30,714 bases of DNA. Origin: Chara braunii. Taxonomy: Eukaryota; Streptophyta; Charophyceae; Charales; Characeae. The stretch is taken from the NCBI GenBank assembly GCA_003427395.1, contig BFEA01000022.1, forward strand, positions 1,510,057 through 1,540,770, in the 5' to 3' direction. The notes beneath the pieces were generated by a model. The model was not told where the DNA came from and made no database searches. It was given only the letters and a program-made list of their open reading frames with translations. Position 1 is the stretch's first letter; each line of letters begins with the position of its first letter. The position numbers and the translations under genes were made by a program. This document shows, one piece after another, positions 9,803-17,932 of this stretch.

Positions 9803-10225
9803 GGGAAGCCACTTTCTCTACGGGAAGCGTTGCCGGAATTTCTACACAACTAAGGAGTTAGTCAAATTTTGGCTTTCAAAAGCTCAGTTTGTCTAAATTA
9901 TATACATGACTTTGTCTTGAAGTTGAACTCAAGTCTAGCTTCTGAGTTCCTATCTGACTTAGTGTAAATTTGGGAAGTCTACCTTTCTAAAGGAGATGCT
10001 GCCCAAATTTTTACTAATTCAGGGAGTTGGACAAAATTTGACTTTCCGGAATTAGATATTGTTTTATTTTCATATTTAAGTTGGTATAAATTCCGAAAAG
10101 ACACTTTTCCTACAGGAAACGCTGTCATAATTTTCTTAGTTTAAAAGGGGTTAGATTATATTTCGATAGGTGGCGATTCTGGTGATTCATCCTGTATAGG
10201 GGAGATACTGTCAAAGGTCTACCTT
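9803..10225. repeat. Degenerate tandem repeats with the GGAAGCGYTGCC motif
   Basis: Three diverged units, roughly 170 and 125 bp apart, share GGGAAGYCNACTTTC, then GGRARYGYTG(C/T)C and an AAATTT block. They start near 9803, 9972 and 10097; a partial fourth lies near 10198. Each is followed by a related block (AGGAGTTAGTCAAATTTT, then CAGGGAGTTGGACAAAATTT, then AAAGGGGTTAGATTATATTT). The same core motif recurs at 16315-16525 and just below the element A and B TATA boxes. Confidence 0.65.
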
Positions 10226-11930
10226 TCTTTGGGCACTGGCTTAGAGGTCGACTTAGACTCAGTTATAAGAAGGATTTTGAGTGCGAGCGCGGCATGGAGA
10301 TTTATTCTTCATACACTTATAAGTATTAGTCTTGGAATTGACCTCTCTTGTGCTACAGGTCCCTCGTTGATTAATTTGATTCAGGATTCATCGTGATCCC
10401 ACGAAGATCATCTTTTGTTATCACTGATAACAGGTCGGTTGATTGATCGCCGACTCGTTGGCTCACAACACAATTTTGCTTACACCTGTACTTGAACTTT
10501 ATTGTCTTAGCCCTGAGATTTGATATGTTTCTTTGAGGGGTTTAACCGGACTTCTTTTAATGGCCATTATAAAAGAACTTATGAGATTTTATGGAAATTG
10601 GGACTATGGTTGTGGCTTGAGTGTGCGAGGCGTGGTGCGAGTTCCACGGAACAGTAAAGTTGACCACATTGGTGTATGGCAATGTGGCATTTGTTTGTGC
10701 TTATGTTTTATTCAGGTTAGTGTTTCGAAGCCTGTGTGCGAGCCGTACTCTGGAGGCAGTGAGAATGACAACCATGTGTCGCACGATCTGTATGCCTGAT
10801 TGGTTATGTTTCCTTTTCTTTTATTTTATCTTGAGTCCTGATTTGGATATATGAGTGTTTGATGTTTATTTATTTACTGATTGATTTTGCTTGTTAATTT
10901 TTATAGTTGGACGTTGTAATCCGTGGCAGCCGTCAAAGTCAAACCTCTTGACTTCTCTCCAGACCCTAGTTGGTAGAGTTGGTATCCAGGGCAATAAAAG
11001 ACGATTGCCACCACAGGTATGAAACTGTGTACCACCCACTCTCGGCAGGGTGCAGAAGAGGGTGTGGTTCTCAACCGCACTTGGCGGTTGTCCAGCGTCG
11101 AGAGATAAATCCCTCAAGGCGCGTGTCATCCGACACTTGAGTGTTGAATGCGACCCTCGAGATTAACGAGGACCACATGAGTATGGGTACTACATAGTAC
11201 CCCATCATTGCGACTGCTTGCGTATGCTTGCATTGCGAGTCGATATGAGTTAGCCCAGCGTCTACGCGGTTTTATACTAAGTCTCGCGCGCGACGCCTAT
11301 TCGATTTCCGCATTGGAGAGTTATGGGATGGCTATTAAGCGACTACGAGTGCTGTCACATTGTTTGTTCTGTGTAGTCCAGTATACGTGTGTGTGCGTGC
11401 GTGTTTTATTTTTTATGTTCTTAGAGTGGCATATGCGTGGTGTGTGGGATGCGTCCTAGTTGACCAACGACGAATCGCACTTGGGACTTCAGCCCCCCAG
11501 TGCGTCGGTTCGCGTGCGGGTTCGATAGAGGCGTAAGACCGCGCGTACCCCCTATGCTACAACGAACGAGAAACGCCCTCGGCTGGTCCACCTCTGCGAT
11601 TGCAGCTGATTAGCTTTCGTAGTGTGGACTGGTAGCTCGGCAGGGATATGCCCACCGAAGGGAGGTGACAGCTCCTGTAAGGTGGAGGTAAGTCATCCCT
11701 CGCGTAGGCCCTATCCTGTCGTAGGGGCTCGCGAGAGGTATGGCTGGCGCACTCGGCCGGAGCGGCTTGCGGAAGCTCTATGTATATTCGCGACGAGGAT
11801 CAGACCGACTCCTATGTGACGCGGCCGGGAGGGTCCCCCCCCGTTTTGTGCGGTGTTGGACCAATGCGCTCGACACCGCCCACCCATTGTGCACAGGACC
11901 AATGTAACAATACTTCTAAATGTTTTTTTT
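10226..11930. other. Gene-free stretch, probably LTR or element-internal DNA
   Basis: AT-rich to about 10970, then more GC-balanced. No ORF with recognisable domains. Visible items are a short hairpin GGGTACT/AGTACCC (11185-11202), a CGCACT..AGTGCG hairpin near 11475-11505, and TGGTATCCAGGGC at 10980, only loosely like an initiator-tRNA primer site. I see nothing that can be called a gene. Confidence 0.5.
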
Positions 11931-12319
11931 TTCACAATATTTCTTGAAAAAGTACAATGGAGATGAAATTAAACAATGTGACAAAATCGGCGGTGATGAT
12001 CCTGGCGATCAAACTGCTCTTTATGATTTTTTTCCGCATTTTTTCCTCGAACATGACTTTTTGTCTTTTTTTTAAACCTCTGTACAAACGCACCACCAAA
12101 CACCTTTGTGTTGCTGTTGTTTTGTGTTTTTGCTATGTTGTCCTTTGCTTTTCTGTCACCCGGTCCCTCCTCTTCCAACAGCTTAATCGTCCCATACCGC
12201 AGAACAAAGAGCATGTGAACGTCATAGATTGGGACAACAACATTACAGACATGCGCACATTGAACACATACAAGCACTCATCAATGTTGCACGCACATAC
12301 ACCGCAACACTCATCATCC

Positions 12320-13106
12320 AACACATTTTCATCGTCGTCGTCACCCTCGGCAACAGAACACCCTGTGTACACTGGGCGACACATAAATGGCAACATGAAC
12401 ACTCGTGGACCATGCTTTGTTGCCGACACGAGAAAATCAAACCATCCATTTGGCAATACCCTGCACCTAGAACACCCGAGCACGAAAGTATCCACTTATG
12501 GCAATCCGACACCCCGCATGGTAGGCTCTTGCGCTTACGTGCCCGTCAATTTAACAAGCCCTCGCACTCGCATCACAAACCACCAAAGAAACACAATTCC
12601 CATCTGGCGCTTGGCCAGGTATGCTACGAATAGAAGGCCAACTCCGACAAAGTTTAGGCCCTCTTCTTCCACATCTTAACAACGAGCTTGCATTTGCGCA
12701 AATATACGTTTACGATCCGCAAGATGAACATCGTGCAACACTTCTGCGCCTGAACCGCCTTGACCTCCCTGTCGATACCCCCCTTGCAACTAATCGTGCT
12801 ATCAAACACCTTCTATGAAAATTCCATACACTTCTTCGTGCATGTAATCGTTGGGTCTGCGATTTCATCACCGTTTATGAAATGCCAGTTAAAGAACTCT
12901 GTCTTCTTATGCACGATCAACGTGTCAATCGAGAAATCACAATCCGTAGACGAGCTGGCGGGGTTCTCCCGATTGCTGAAACAAACCGTGCTTTTGACCC
13001 CCTTCATTATGTTCTCCTCTTTCCTAGGGGTGAGGATGGTTGAACACCTGATACCGATGACGACAATGAATTAAACACCTAATCTATTACGGCACAAGAA
13101 TTCTAC
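12320..13106 (+). pseudogene. Helitron Rep protein, N-terminal domain (broken)
   Basis: Helitron N-terminal (Helitron_like_N) sequence spread over two frames. The first frame, about 12352-12570, carries a CC-x-H-EKIKP block (LCCRHEKIKP) like the conserved CC..GK(I/V).LP. After a frameshift near 12600 the second frame reads EGQLRQSLGPLLPHL, FAQIYVYDPQDEHR, EMPVKELCLLMHDQRVNREI and FDPLHYVLLFPRGEDG. The frame is interrupted by TGA at 12816, TGA at 13041 (probably from the Trp of GEDGW) and TAA at 13080. It continues after the hAT-like insertion at 13107, at EFY. Helitrons transpose by rolling-circle replication; this domain precedes the HUH nuclease. Upstream, 11957-12320 has open frames but no recognisable domain. 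Confidence 0.8.
13099..13106. repeat. Target-site duplication, left copy (AATTCTAC)
   Basis: Eight bases identical to 14164-14171, immediately outside the CATGGTTG terminus. An 8-bp duplication is the hAT superfamily hallmark. Confidence 0.9.
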
Positions 13107-13353
13107 CATGGTTGTCAACCGGACGTCCGGATCGGGAATCCAGACGGTCCGGTCTGGATGTCCGGATCCGGTGTCCGGTTTGAGGTGTTCGGTTGGGCCC
13201 CATTTTGAGAAAATTCGAAAAACAAAATTGGGGTCCCCAAGCAATTTTCCAGTGCCTGGTGGACCCCTGAAAATTGTTGGTGAAGTTTTTGGTGGACCGG
13301 CCTTGAAGGGCCTGTACTTGCAATCTTGGGTGAGCTTCAGCAAGCCAAGCAGA

Positions 13354-13406
<53 letters not shown>

Positions 13407-13511
13407 TTTCCCCCCCAACAACCCCAATTCCACCCAGATGAATAAATTAAGAATCAAAGCAGTCTTTGACGTATTGCAGACAACGAGACCATTTGAGATG
13501 AGACTCTGTGT

Positions 13512-13587
<76 letters not shown>

Positions 13588-13684
13588 TTTCCCCCCCAAC
13601 AGCACCAATTCCACCCAAATGAATAGATTCAAAATCAAAAGCAATCTTTCTCGTATTGCACACAACGAGAGCATTTGAGATGAG

Positions 13685-13718
<34 letters not shown>

Positions 13719-14163
13719 TGCATGTGATTTCCCCCCCAACAGCCCCAATTCCACCCGGATGAATAGATTCAAAATCAAAGCAGTCTTTGTCGTATTGCAG
13801 ACAACAAGAGCATTTAAGATGAGACAGTCACAATCCAACATATTAAGGCAATTTTATAATTAGACAGTTTTCGGTTGTCCTTGGGGTGCCCCTTCCATTG
13901 TTCTTGCAGCTGTGTGTGTGCACGACACTGTGTGTATGTGAGTGTGTCCAAGATAAGTCGGATAACACAAGTTACACAACTACAGTAGCGTTTTTTTTTT
14001 TTTTTTATCCGGACATCCGGACCTGTTCTTTCATAACTGGACCGTCTGGGTCCGTATGTCCGGTTGTCCGGATCGATGTCCGGTAAACGGTCGTCCGGAT
14101 TAATCTAGACACGGGTCCGGGCCTGGTGTCTGGTGTTTGGATGTACGATTCGGGGCAACCATG
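13107..14163. mobile_element. Non-autonomous hAT-like DNA transposon (1,057 bp)
   Basis: Bounded by CATGGTTGTC on the left and GGCAACCATG on the right; the outer 8 bp are perfect inverted repeats and 9 of 10 match. It is flanked by the 8-bp duplication AATTCTAC. Both sub-terminal regions (13118-13190 and 14008-14130) are crowded with TCCGG/CCGGA motifs, as expected for hAT transposase binding sites. There is no transposase ORF. The middle holds three tandem copies of a block with long (TG)n runs. It sits inside the Helitron rep frame: with the element and one duplication copy set aside, the frame passes from QEFY to AFHLNTR. The superfamily is inferred from target duplication length and terminal bases. 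Confidence 0.88.
13356..13850. repeat. (TG)n minisatellite inside the hAT-like element
   Basis: TG runs at 13356-13405, 13506-13586 and 13687-13720. Each is followed by a conserved block that begins GATTTCCCCCCCAACA (13404, 13585, 13725) and ends with CATTTRAGATGAGAC. Spacings are 181 and 140 bp and differ by TG length. The three non-TG blocks are highly similar, so the array expanded recently. Confidence 0.92.
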
Positions 14164-14770
14164 AATTCTACGCTTTCCACCTCAACACACGCGACACAAA
14201 AAGAACTACCATTTTCCATGCATGTCGACTTTTTCAAGACTATGTTTGCATCGCATTCGCAAAAATCGAAAACGGTCGCCTCTTATATAACCGCCTGCAC
14301 CAAACTGAGATTCGTGAAGACCTGTACCAAAATCTTTGTGATCATGTTATGCAATATGACAATGCCGAGAATGTTGGGCAACGAATCATTCTCCCCGGAA
14401 CATTCACTGGAGGAGCACGCAATATGCACAGACGATACGAAGACGAAATGGCAAGTGTCCAAGAGTTTGGCCCGCCGGACCTTTTCCTTACTTTCACGTG
14501 CAACCCACATTGGCCCGAAATCGAGACAACCCTCTTTCCAAATCAACAGCCGTCAGACCGACCAGACCTCCTCGCACGTGTCTTTAAAGGCTACTTACGG
14601 CAATTGATCCACGATATACACTCGACCCACATATTTGGAGCAACAACTACATATACATGTGTCATCGAGTTCCAGAAACGCGGTTTGCCACATGCCCACA
14701 TAATAGTCACTTTAAAAGAAGACCAAAAAATTGTCACACCCGAACAAATCAACTATGTCGTTTTCGCCGA
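14164..14770 (+). pseudogene. Helitron Rep (HUH endonuclease) domain
   Basis: Continues the N-terminal domain after the hAT-like insertion. Conserved Helitron rep blocks appear in order: EFYAFHLNTR, LFQDYVCIAFAKIENGRL, GQRIILPGTFTGGARNM, FGPPDLFLTFTCNPHWPEI, DRPDLLARVF and IEFQKRGLPHAHIIVTL. The last contains the metal-binding HUH motif His-Ala-His (14691-14699). The family's two-Tyr active site and the PIF1-type helicase that should follow are not found. Similarity ends near INYVVFAEP, where a 120-bp repeat starts. The domain would nick and join single-stranded DNA in rolling-circle transposition. The 14133-14163 part of the open frame comes from the inserted element and does not belong to Rep. 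Confidence 0.9.
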
Positions 14771-14778
14771 ACCTGCTA

Positions 14779-15003
14779 CCACAACCACATGCACCCCCAC
14801 TTCCTCCATATCTTTGCAACTCACAACCACCCCAATGCTCGCTACCTCTACTTTGGCATCCTCCTCAACACCCACAGCACCTACCATACTCCCGGCTTCC
14901 ACGACCACATGCACCCCCACTTCCTCCGTATCTTCACAACTCACAACCACTCCAACGCTCACTACCTCTGTTTTGCCATCCTCCTCACAATGCCTACCCT
15001 CTT
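14779..15003 (+). repeat. 120-bp tandem repeat (about 1.9 units) with coding-like composition
   Basis: ACCACATGCACCCCCACTTC recurs at 14784 and 14904, exactly 120 bp apart, with about 85-90% identity. In one frame both copies read HMHPHFL-IF-THNH-NA-YL-F-ILL and nearly every codon ends in C, unlike the Rep frame, where the region is Thr/Ser-rich. It may be a captured coding fragment. I do not recognise a family. Confidence 0.7.
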
Positions 15004-15038
15004 CGCAATCTAATCTCGACGACGACACCCTCGCTTGA

Positions 15039-15231
15039 CTTCCCATTCCCACATTCGACACCTTGATACCTCTCATAAACCCCAATAACATCAACCACGT
15101 TATCGACCAACTCCTCTCGGAAGACTTCCTTGCTACCGACCACGCTGCCTTTTCACCCCACCTCTATGACGCCTTCGACATTTACAAACAAAACGTGGCA
15201 GAGCCAAGAAACAGGCGACCGTTTCTCAGAG
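15039..15231 (+). CDS. Exon-like open stretch of unknown function
   Basis: In the Rep frame, after a TGA at 15036, an uninterrupted coding-like stretch reads LIPLINPNNINHVIDQLL, DHAAFSPHLYDAFDIYKQN and ends RRPFLR at CAGAG|GTAAGT, a consensus splice donor (GT 15232). An acceptor-like site follows at 15622. I do not recognise the family. It could be the 3' exon of a Helitron gene, a captured host gene or chance. There is no own start codon, so any protein would begin upstream. The call rests on composition and the donor site only. Confidence 0.35.
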
Positions 15232-15373
15232 GTAAGTGGGTTCGTTTTTTTCTTTTTCTTTTTCTTTTTGTGTTTTCTTCTTTTTTTAGATTATAGTTTG
15301 GATTTTCTTCTAGATTCTGCTTTTTTTTCTTAGATTTTGTTTAAATTTTTGTTTGGTGTTTGTCGTTTGGGCA

Positions 15374-15396
15374 CCCGTTCGTTCTGGACGAACGGG
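15374..15396. repeat. Perfect 9-bp hairpin CCCGTTCGT/ACGAACGGG
   Basis: Loop TCTGG. A related hairpin, GCCCGTT/AACGGGC, lies at 15640-15661. The two CCCGTTCGT copies are in direct orientation and flank the ribozyme at roughly equal distance on the two sides. Confidence 0.8.
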
Positions 15397-15427
15397 ATAC
15401 AGAGAAAAAAAAAAAGGGTGATTGTGC

Positions 15428-15484
15428 CAGACTGTTTCGTCGGACTTCCACCGACTCATCAGGAGGCTGAGCCTCGACAGTCTG
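15428..15484 (-). ncRNA. Hammerhead ribozyme (type III layout)
   Basis: Read on the minus strand, all parts of a hammerhead appear in order. Stem III 5' arm CAGACUGU is followed by cleavage residue C17 (plus-strand 15476). Stem I is GAGGC with loop UCA and GCCUC. Core CUGAUGA is next. Stem II is GUCGG, loop UGGAAGU, CCGAC. Core GAA is followed by stem III 3' arm ACAGUCUG. Every invariant core base is present and stems I, II and III pair perfectly (5, 5 and 8 bp). Stem III is the open one, which makes it type III. Such ribozymes are known in plant retrozymes, viroid-like RNAs and Penelope-like elements. No second copy is seen in the window, so a retrozyme unit with two LTRs is not shown. Predicted cleavage follows C17. 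Confidence 0.9.
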
Positions 15485-15622
15485 TATGATCGTATGTGGG
15501 AAGAGCAAAATTTGGATGAATCCGCCACTAGAACATGGAAATATACACCCCCCCTACGAAACAGTTTGTCACAGTCATACTTTTTTTTTTTTTTTTTCTC
15601 TTCGTTTTTTTTCCCCCTCTCA

Positions 15623-15706
15623 GTTGGACGAGCAGCTGCGCCCGTTCGTGATGAAACGGGCAACAACTGTGTTACTGGCGCCCGAACCTGGCAATGTGGG
15701 AGTCGA
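15623..15706 (+). CDS. Second exon-like stretch
   Basis: Follows the CAG at 15622 and stays open in the frame joined from 15231 (GRAAAPVRDETGNN, then GARTWQCGSR). It ends at GAG|GTGAGG (GT about 15707), another donor-like site. If unspliced, the frame stays open to a stop at 15833. There is no recognisable domain. The same DNA contains TGGCGCCCGAAC (15676-15687), which could instead be a retroelement primer-binding site, so the coding reading is weak. Confidence 0.2.
15676..15687 (+). promoter_or_regulatory. Primer-binding-site-like 12-mer
   Basis: TGGCGCCCGAAC equals the first 12 bases of a tRNA-Lys-type retroviral primer site. About 45 bp downstream (15729-15775) is an extreme purine run of A and G that resembles a polypurine tract. 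Together they might outline a very small LTR element, but no LTR pair was found, and the ribozyme lies on the other strand. Confidence 0.3.
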
Positions 15707-15775
15707 GGTGAGGGCGCGTTTAGAGGGGTAGGGAAAAAAGGGGGGGGGAAAGATGGGAAAAAAAAAAAAGAAGAA

Positions 15776-15797
15776 CGTCGCAAATTTAATCGCGACG
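15776..15797. repeat. Short hairpin CGTCGC/GCGACG
   Basis: Six perfect base pairs (seven with the flanking A-T pair) around a 10-nt AT-rich loop, just after the purine run. It may mark an element end. Confidence 0.5.
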
Positions 15798-15941
15798 TAG
15801 GGCCAGATGCAGCACTAGAAGCATCTAGGCCTTGATATGAAAGCAATACACAACCATTTTGGACTACGTCTGGCTGCGGGTGAAGGTCAGATGCATTACC
15901 AGGGCCTGGAACTTGGTTCTCTTAGGGGAACATCAAGATTT

Positions 15942-15982
15942 CCAGCCCTTGATCTCGTCTGGGATCAAGGGCTGGCTATAAA
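15942..15982 (+). promoter_or_regulatory. 13-bp inverted repeat abutting a TATA box
   Basis: CCAGCCCTTGATC (15942-15954), an 8-nt spacer, and its exact complement GATCAAGGGCTGG (15963-15975) are followed directly by CTATAAAGG (TATAAA 15977-15982). CATTCATT about 30 bp downstream matches the start-site run in the element A and B LTRs. GTAAGT at 16045 and GCCATAGC at 16140 and 16220 follow. This looks like the core promoter of another LTR-type element; a related stem lies at 27362-27388. Confidence 0.65.
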
Positions 15983-16560
15983 GGAAGCCAACAGCCAGCC
16001 AGCCAGCATTCATTTGTGGCTGATGCTGCTGGCATTCCACCTAAGTAAGTGCTGGCTGCTGGAGGAGGGGCTGCTGGCTGGAGTAGAGAGTGAGAGAGGT
16101 GGAGAGTGGAGGTCTGCAAGAGGGTTGAGGTTGGAGGCTGCCATAGCCACCACCTATGTAAGGAGGGAGGAGGCCACTCGAATGATGCAGCTGCGGCATA
16201 GCTGGAGGAGACGTGTGCTGCCATAGCCGGGGCCGTTGGCAGCAATGCAAGGGAGGTGCTGCTTGTTTGACACAGAAGCATTTTCAACAGTGAGGGGGAG
16301 ATGCTGCGTGGTTTTGGCGGCAACGACAGTTTTTGTTGATGTACTGCGGGAGCGCTGCTAAATTTTTGTAGCGGCGGTACTGTTTTTTTTTTTTTACGCG
16401 GAAGCGTTGACAAAATTTTGCGGTGGCGGCAGTGTGTTCTAGGTGGTGGCACGGAACCGCTGCCCGTTTTTTTTGTGGCGGCGGCAGTGCGTTTTGGGTG
16501 GTGGCGCGGAAGCGCTGTCCGTTTTTTTTGTGATGACGGTGGTTTTTTTACAGTGCCGAC
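15983..16560 (+). other. Leader and motif-repeat block of a promoter region
   Basis: CTGGCTG-rich and then GA-rich leader with two GCCATAGC octamers. From 16250 follows a run of diverged motifs of the GGAAGCGYTG type: gggagatgctgcgtgg (about 16301), gcgggagcgctgctaaattt (about 16346), gcggaagcgttgacaaaatt (about 16399), cggaaccgctgcccg (about 16452) and gcggaagcgctgtccg (about 16506). Each is followed by an AAATTTT or T-run. There is no gene. Long antisense open frames here are Pro/Thr/Ser low-complexity. Confidence 0.55.
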
Positions 16561-17800
16561 GTTATGTTGTCTGCATAGTGTGGTGACAAGGCATCGTTTT
16601 AGGAAGGTGCCGTCAAAGTGGTGGTGTGCTTTGAGGTGGTATGGGGGTTGTTTGCATAACGCAGCAGTGACGTTGGTGAGGTGTGATGGTGTCGTGGTGA
16701 CGCTAGTGGTGATTGGTGGCAACATTAACGACAGTGGTGCGTGAGACTGCCCTGGTTGTCTTGACTGTGAGGGACATTTTGTGGCAACGTGTTCTGGTAT
16801 TAACGATAATGGTGTGGTGGTGCGGTTGATTTGACGGCGACGCTGAGACGTCGTCAGATTATTGGGAGGTGATTGTGTGTTGAGAGGGTATTGCGGCAGA
16901 CGATCGTTGTAGAGAGTGGTGTGGAACACTTTGCTGACGTCTCGTTGTGATAGTTTTCTCATTTGAAGACGCGAGTTTATACGGTTTTCTTGAGTGAGCC
17001 GTACATCAACTTCACTCGAGGTCAGTTTGACTCAGACCCCTTCACACCTGTATGAACCCACACTTGCTTGACTCCGTTGTTTGGATGTTCACTGAAGAGG
17101 TACAGGAAGTTGTGTTTTGTTTGCACGTGTGAATGGAAGTCTGACGTGAGTTTGAACTTGCCTTGTTTTCTTTTGAACTTGTTGTTTGGCCTGATGTACA
17201 GGTAGGTTGAAGGATGCCTGAAAAAGAGGAACCTATCCATGTTAATGGAAGTGAATAGAAGGATGGTTGTTTTCTATTTCTCGCTTGCATGCATGTTGAA
17301 GGGAAGGACAACCAGTAGACGACGAAAAAAGAATTTGATCACACAAAGAAAAAGAAATCAATTGGACGTAGATTTTTTTTTTTTTTAGGTTACCCGTTCT
17401 TTCTCGAATGACCCTCCTTGTCTATGCTCGTCTATCTGAATGATTTTCTCTTCTGTGGTCTCCTTTTTCGTCTAAGTTACCCTTGACGTCAAGCGACGAG
17501 GGATCATTTTGCCTGTGTGGTAGACGTTTTTCCCTTCCCTAGGAGGCATCTGAGGCGGGGGTTCGTTGCCTTAGGGGCTGGCCCCGCTATCGACTCGGAG
17601 TGGACCGCTTATGAGGGGGGATACCATGCTGTTGAGGTGGAGCCAACCCGACTTCTGAGATCCGAGGTTTGCTCGGGCGAGGACGAGGGGTATCCCAGAC
17701 CACCTCCTAGGGAAAGGACATGCGCCTATTCATGGAAGGGCCTTAAGTTTCTTGACGCCTCGCGTAAAGGAGAGTTGCCATAGCATACCCCTCTAGTGGC
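16561..17800. other. Gene-free stretch between leader and RNase H fragment
   Basis: GTGGTG-rich DNA to about 16900, then ordinary sequence with a T-run at 17372-17386. An 88-residue open frame at 17517-17783 has no recognisable domain and begins with GTG. It ends at the GCCATAGC octamer (17777), next to where RNase H similarity starts. I see nothing that can be named here. Confidence 0.4.
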
Positions 17801-17804
17801 CGCT

Positions 17805-17932
17805 CAGGTGATTGTCCGATAACCTTCTACTCCCGCCAGCTCTTGCCCGCTGAGATAAACTACACCGCTGATGAACATGAGGTTCTCGCAGTAGTTTATG
17901 TCGCTCGGCACTAGCGTCACTACCTGCACGGG
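17805..17932 (+). pseudogene. RNase H fragment of Ty3/gypsy element G2, part 1
   Basis: Encodes CPITFYSRQLLPAEINYTAD, EVLAVVYVARH, a TAG at 17912 (expected Trp) and RHYLHG, the middle of a Ty3-type RNase H. The upstream half, with the first catalytic Asp, is missing. The sequence stops at ACGGG (17928-17932), where the solo LTR begins, and resumes in frame at 19084. Confidence 0.85.
17928..17932. repeat. Target-site duplication ACGGG, left copy
   Basis: Matches 19084-19088, outside the TG...CA ends of the solo LTR. Five bases is the usual length for LTR retrotransposons. Confidence 0.88.

Larger units (their letters stand above)
15232..15622 (+). other. Intron-like interval
   Basis: Starts GTAAGT (15232) and ends in a pyrimidine tract, ttttttttccccctctcag (CAG ends 15622). 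Joining across it keeps the frame open: phase 1, then GRAAAPVRDE. It contains T-runs, a 9-bp hairpin (15374-15396) and, on the opposite strand, the hammerhead ribozyme. Splicing is inferred, not shown. Confidence 0.35.

Noticed and set aside
10980-10992. Initiator-tRNA-type primer site (TGGTATCCAGGGC)
   Set aside because: Matches the common TGGTATCAGAGC only at its first seven bases, and no LTR end precedes it.
11957-12679. 240-residue open frame with a hydrophobic start
   Set aside because: It overlaps the Helitron N-terminal domain in a different frame. Its C-terminal half is out of frame with the conserved blocks, and the hydrophobic run comes from T-rich DNA.
13108-13587. 159-residue frame across the hAT-like element
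   Set aside because: Half of it is a (Cys-Val)n translation of the TG microsatellite.
15976-16962. 328-residue minus-strand open frame
   Set aside because: Pro/Thr/Ser low-complexity translation of the antisense of a leader and GTGG-rich repeats; no domain.
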